Shown: positions 12,120 through 14,226 of the stretch, piece by piece
Layout of the letters: every line of letters begins with the position of its first letter
Position numbering within the stretch: position 1 is the stretch's first letter
NCBI GenBank assembly: GCA_003972865.1
Contig: QOAX01000308.1
Span: 1-14,226 of the forward strand
Reading direction: 5' to 3'
Source: Verrucomicrobiota bacterium
GTDB taxonomy: Bacteria; Verrucomicrobiota; Verrucomicrobiia; Limisphaerales; UBA1096
Length of the DNA: 14,226 nt
The notes under the pieces: generated by a model
What the model was told of the DNA's origin: nothing
Seen by the model: only the letters and a program-made list of their open reading frames with translations
Databases searched by the model: none
Made by a program: the position numbers and the translations under genes

Positions 12120-14226
12120 TCACAAACGCAAATTGCGTGGCGACTCAGCAGCGATGCGCTCGTAAGTGCGGACAGCACGATCATAGGCCAGCTTGGCCTC
12201 TGCAAGTTCGTGCTTCTTAATGAACCGATTCCGATTTTGCCAAAGCAATTTCACGGACTCGGCGCACCACTGAGCACTCTCACGGGAGGCGCGAATGGGT
12301 TTGCTGCCTAAGATGACATTAACGGGATTGGTATGCAGTTGCGGGAAATGGCGTAGAGCTACCCAACTACTGCGGTTGATGCCCACTTTGAATTGCAGGT
12401 CGTGAATTTTGCCATCGGCGGGGACAATCTCCTTGGCAGCGACTTGGCCGTTAACAACAAGTTCCACAAGTCGCTCGCCACCCTTTACGAACCTGCGATG
12501 TCGAGGAGCGTGGAGATTGACGGTGTCACCAGTAATGCGCGGCCCCGCGGTTGCAGCTAGCAACCCCTGCGCTACGGTCATCGGAGTTTCCGCCGCAAAC
12601 GCCACCTTCGCTTGCACGAGCACCTTGCCAGGCTTGGCCATGCGCACATTATCATTCCCTGGTACTTGGCCACTCACGCTGAACTCCAGCGCATGAGCGT
12701 AGCCATCCGACACATATGAACGGCCCGATCCGAGGCCACGACACCATTCGGCAAAATCGATTTTCTTGAGCCCTCCCATCTGAACGTACACACGGCCCGC
12801 GCCAACGCGGCGGCTGGACATGCACGGGAAATCCGTCTCACCACTGAGCTTGAGCGGGAAACCGCAGTTGAGCAGGTGATACCATGTGTTCCACTCGGGG
12901 ATGCGCGCGGTGTCCATTGCGCTGATAAAATCGCACACACCCTCGGCCGTGCTCACGAAAATCTCCATCGCGCCGCCGCCGTTCAGCGCGGGGATGGCAA
13001 GGTTAGGCAACGTGTCTGCCGCACGATTGGCGCTGTCTGAAATTTCCTGTTCAGTTAATTCGCCATTACGGTCGGCGTCCACCTCCGAGAATGGCTCAGG
13101 CAACAGGCCATCGGCCGCCTCGGCGCGCGTAAGCACGAGGTTGCCGTCCACGTTCAGCGTTTTCATCAACCACTTCGCAGTGGCAGGCGGATGCACGTGC
13201 AGCGCGGAGTGTGGATAGCCGGTCACGCCGCCCTGTTCCTTGCACCAACGAAGGACGGGCACGGTCCACGATGGCCAGCCCTTTGTCTTAGTGCCATCCG
13301 AGCCTGGGAAGGTTTGGTTTTTCAAGTTAAGCAGACACACGTGCCCCAGCGCCGCCGAACCGAAGCCGCTGATTTCCAGATCGTACTTCAGCAGTGTCAG
13401 CGGCTCGCTCACTTCATCGGCACCGGGTAAAAAATAGTTTCGCTGAAAATCAAAGCATGGCCCCCATGTGAGCACGCACCCGACGTTGAGCCCTTCTCCC
13501 TTGACCTGTTGAAACATGTCCGCCGGGGTGACTCCCTGCGTGGGACTGTCGTAGTGCGAACAGCCGGCGCCGTGGATATGATGGTCACCGCAATAAAAGC
13601 CATACCGAGCCGGATCCACCCAGCGCTCAAGTCGCACTTGGATTTTCGCATCGTCCCCTGGTTGCACGTTAACCTCTCGCGTGCGGACGCGGTATTCCGG
13701 TCCACGTGAGGACTCCATCGTAAACTTGCCCGGGGGCAAAATTACCGACTGTCCGTGGGCGCGATAGATTTGCGGCTGAAAGAAAAAATCCGGGGCCAGG
13801 CGCTTGGCCTGCGGAGGATACACCCTGCCGGCGGCGTCACGAAACTCCAGCCGCGCCGTCGTCGGCCGTTCATCTGCATCGCGCACGTCGAGCTTCACCG
13901 CCACGGCCGGCAGCACTTCAAAGAGCACAGGCACCTCAGCCCGAAAGCCGAGATCCTGCGTCCCCTCACCCACGTCGAACTGCAATGTTGCCTCCCGCCT
14001 GCCTGATTCATGACTGTAAATCAGGACAATGGCATACTCCACCTCAAGTCCGCTGAGGGCCGCCGCCATTGGCGGTTTGTTAAACATCTCCACCGAGAGA
14101 AACCGCCCCTTCTCGCTCTTCACGTTTTCGTTCTCCTTCAACTCCGTCTGGGCCTGACGTTTAAGAATGCCCAACGCCGCACCTGAGTATACCGGCCCTG
14201 CCTGCGGACTCGTTACCCTTAACGGT
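12120..14226 (-). CDS. CehA/McbA-like PHP metallohydrolase with inserted EF-hand pair, 5' end off window
   Basis: The frame stays open to base 14226, so the start lies beyond the right edge; about 702 residues are visible. Two beta-rich regions come first (LRVTSPQAGPVYSG ... RFLSVEMFNKPP; then VKLDVRDADERPTTARLEF ... QAKRLAPDFFFQPQ). The PHP-type domain follows with FYCGDHHIHGAG (DHHIH at 13572-13586), the GYPHSALHVHPP motif, the acidic SGETDFP motif, and YVQMGGLKK ... GLGSGRSYVSDG. Unlike the paralogue at 5822 it keeps the acidic GETD site. Between the PHP motifs lie two EF-hand-like loops, a canonical one (DADRNGELTEQE, 13044-13079) and a degenerate one (13119-13154), suggesting calcium binding. 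It ends in a helical tail. It is probably the first visible gene of an operon with the cytochrome and propeller genes. By homology it is secreted; the signal peptide is off window. Substrate unknown. Confidence 0.85.
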   Translation of the reverse strand, partial: PLRVTSPQAGPVYSGAALGILKRQAQTELKENENVKSEKGRFLSVEMFNKPPMAAALSGLEVEYAIVLIYSHESGRREATLQFDVGEGTQDLGFRAEVPVLFEVLPAVAVKLDVRDADERPTTARLEFRDAAGRVYPPQAKRLAPDFFFQPQIYRAHGQSVILPPGKFTMESSRGPEYRVRTREVNVQPGDDAKIQVRLERWVDPARYGFYCGDHHIHGAGCSHYDSPTQGVTPADMFQQVKGEGLNVGCVLTWGPCFDFQRNYFLPGADEVSEPLTLLKYDLEISGFGSAALGHVCLLNLKNQTFPGSDGTKTKGWPSWTVPVLRWCKEQGGVTGYPHSALHVHPPATAKWLMKTLNVDGNLVLTRAEAADGLLPEPFSEVDADRNGELTEQEISDSANRAADTLPNLAIPALNGGGAMEIFVSTAEGVCDFISAMDTARIPEWNTWYHLLNCGFPLKLSGETDFPCMSSRRVGAGRVYVQMGGLKKIDFAEWCRGLGSGRSYVSDGYAHALEFSVSGQVPGNDNVRMAKPGKVLVQAKVAFAAETPMTVAQGLLAATAGPRITGDTVNLHAPRHRRFVKGGERLVELVVNGQVAAKEIVPADGKIHDLQFKVGINRSSWVALRHFPQLHTNPVNVILGSKPIRASRESAQWCAESVKLLWQNRNRFIKKHELAEAKLAYDRAVRTYERIAAESPRNLRL
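12631..12644. repeat. Iterated palindrome, two mismatches
   Basis: GGCTTGGCCATGCG in the right-edge CehA-like gene. It is the only copy within two mismatches that I saw outside 2033-7626. Confidence 0.5.
13044..13154 (-). other. EF-hand-like pair encoded within the PHP domain
   Basis: 13044-13079 encodes a full 12-residue EF-hand loop with D1, D3, N5, G6 and E12. 13119-13154 encodes a weaker loop (N1, D3, N5, E12, with leucine in place of G6). The two are about 25 residues apart, as in EF-hand pairs. Confidence 0.7.
13796..13811. repeat. 16-bp sequence shared with 2209-2224
   Basis: CCAGGCGCTTGGCCTG, identical to the copy in the sulfatase gene. Both encode QAKRLA on the minus strand although the proteins are unrelated. 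Confidence 0.75.

Overview
The window looks like a chromosomal stretch from a Verrucomicrobiota-type bacterium (Pedosphaera/Limisphaerales-like; a planctomycete is the main alternative). The reasons are a secreted multiheme cytochrome paired with a sorbosone-dehydrogenase-like propeller, formylglycine-type sulfatases, CehA/McbA-type PHP metallohydrolases, and the short C-terminal domain ending in F-Y-[RQ] seen on two unrelated exported proteins. This assignment is inferred from protein families; there is no rRNA or tRNA to fix it. I found no tRNA, rRNA, CRISPR array, transposase or phage gene.

Left part (1-5115). A large secreted LamG/lamin-tail protein enters from the left edge (+). It converges, sharing a TTAA stop overlap, on a LOG-family nucleotide phosphoribohydrolase (-). 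A secreted sulfatase (-) lies just upstream of the LOG gene and carries a +1 frameshift. Divergent from it is an exported thioredoxin-like protein (+). Its stop overlaps the relic GTG start of a glycerol kinase, which is plainly a pseudogene: it has an amber codon at codon 13 and an in-frame loss of roughly 330 codons.

Middle (5116-8335). A LURP-one-related protein (+) is followed by a clear intrinsic terminator. Next comes an 837-residue secreted CehA/McbA-like protein with an extra C-terminal domain of about 270 residues.

Right part (8346-14226, all -). A probable three-gene operon reads a second CehA/McbA-like protein (5' end beyond the right edge, with an inserted EF-hand pair), then a secreted pentaheme cytochrome c, then a glucose/sorbosone-dehydrogenase-like beta-propeller. 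The last two overlap by 17 bp. Two divergent members of the same hydrolase family thus flank a periplasmic electron-transfer pair, which suggests a secreted catabolic module (substrate unknown) in which hydrolysis and oxidation are linked.

The most unusual DNA-level signal is a highly iterated palindrome, CGCTTGGCCAAGCG and close variants. It occurs at least ten times between 2033 and 7626, inside genes (in two reading frames) and between them. It is nearly absent from the rest of the window. A degenerate copy lies at the glpK deletion junction.
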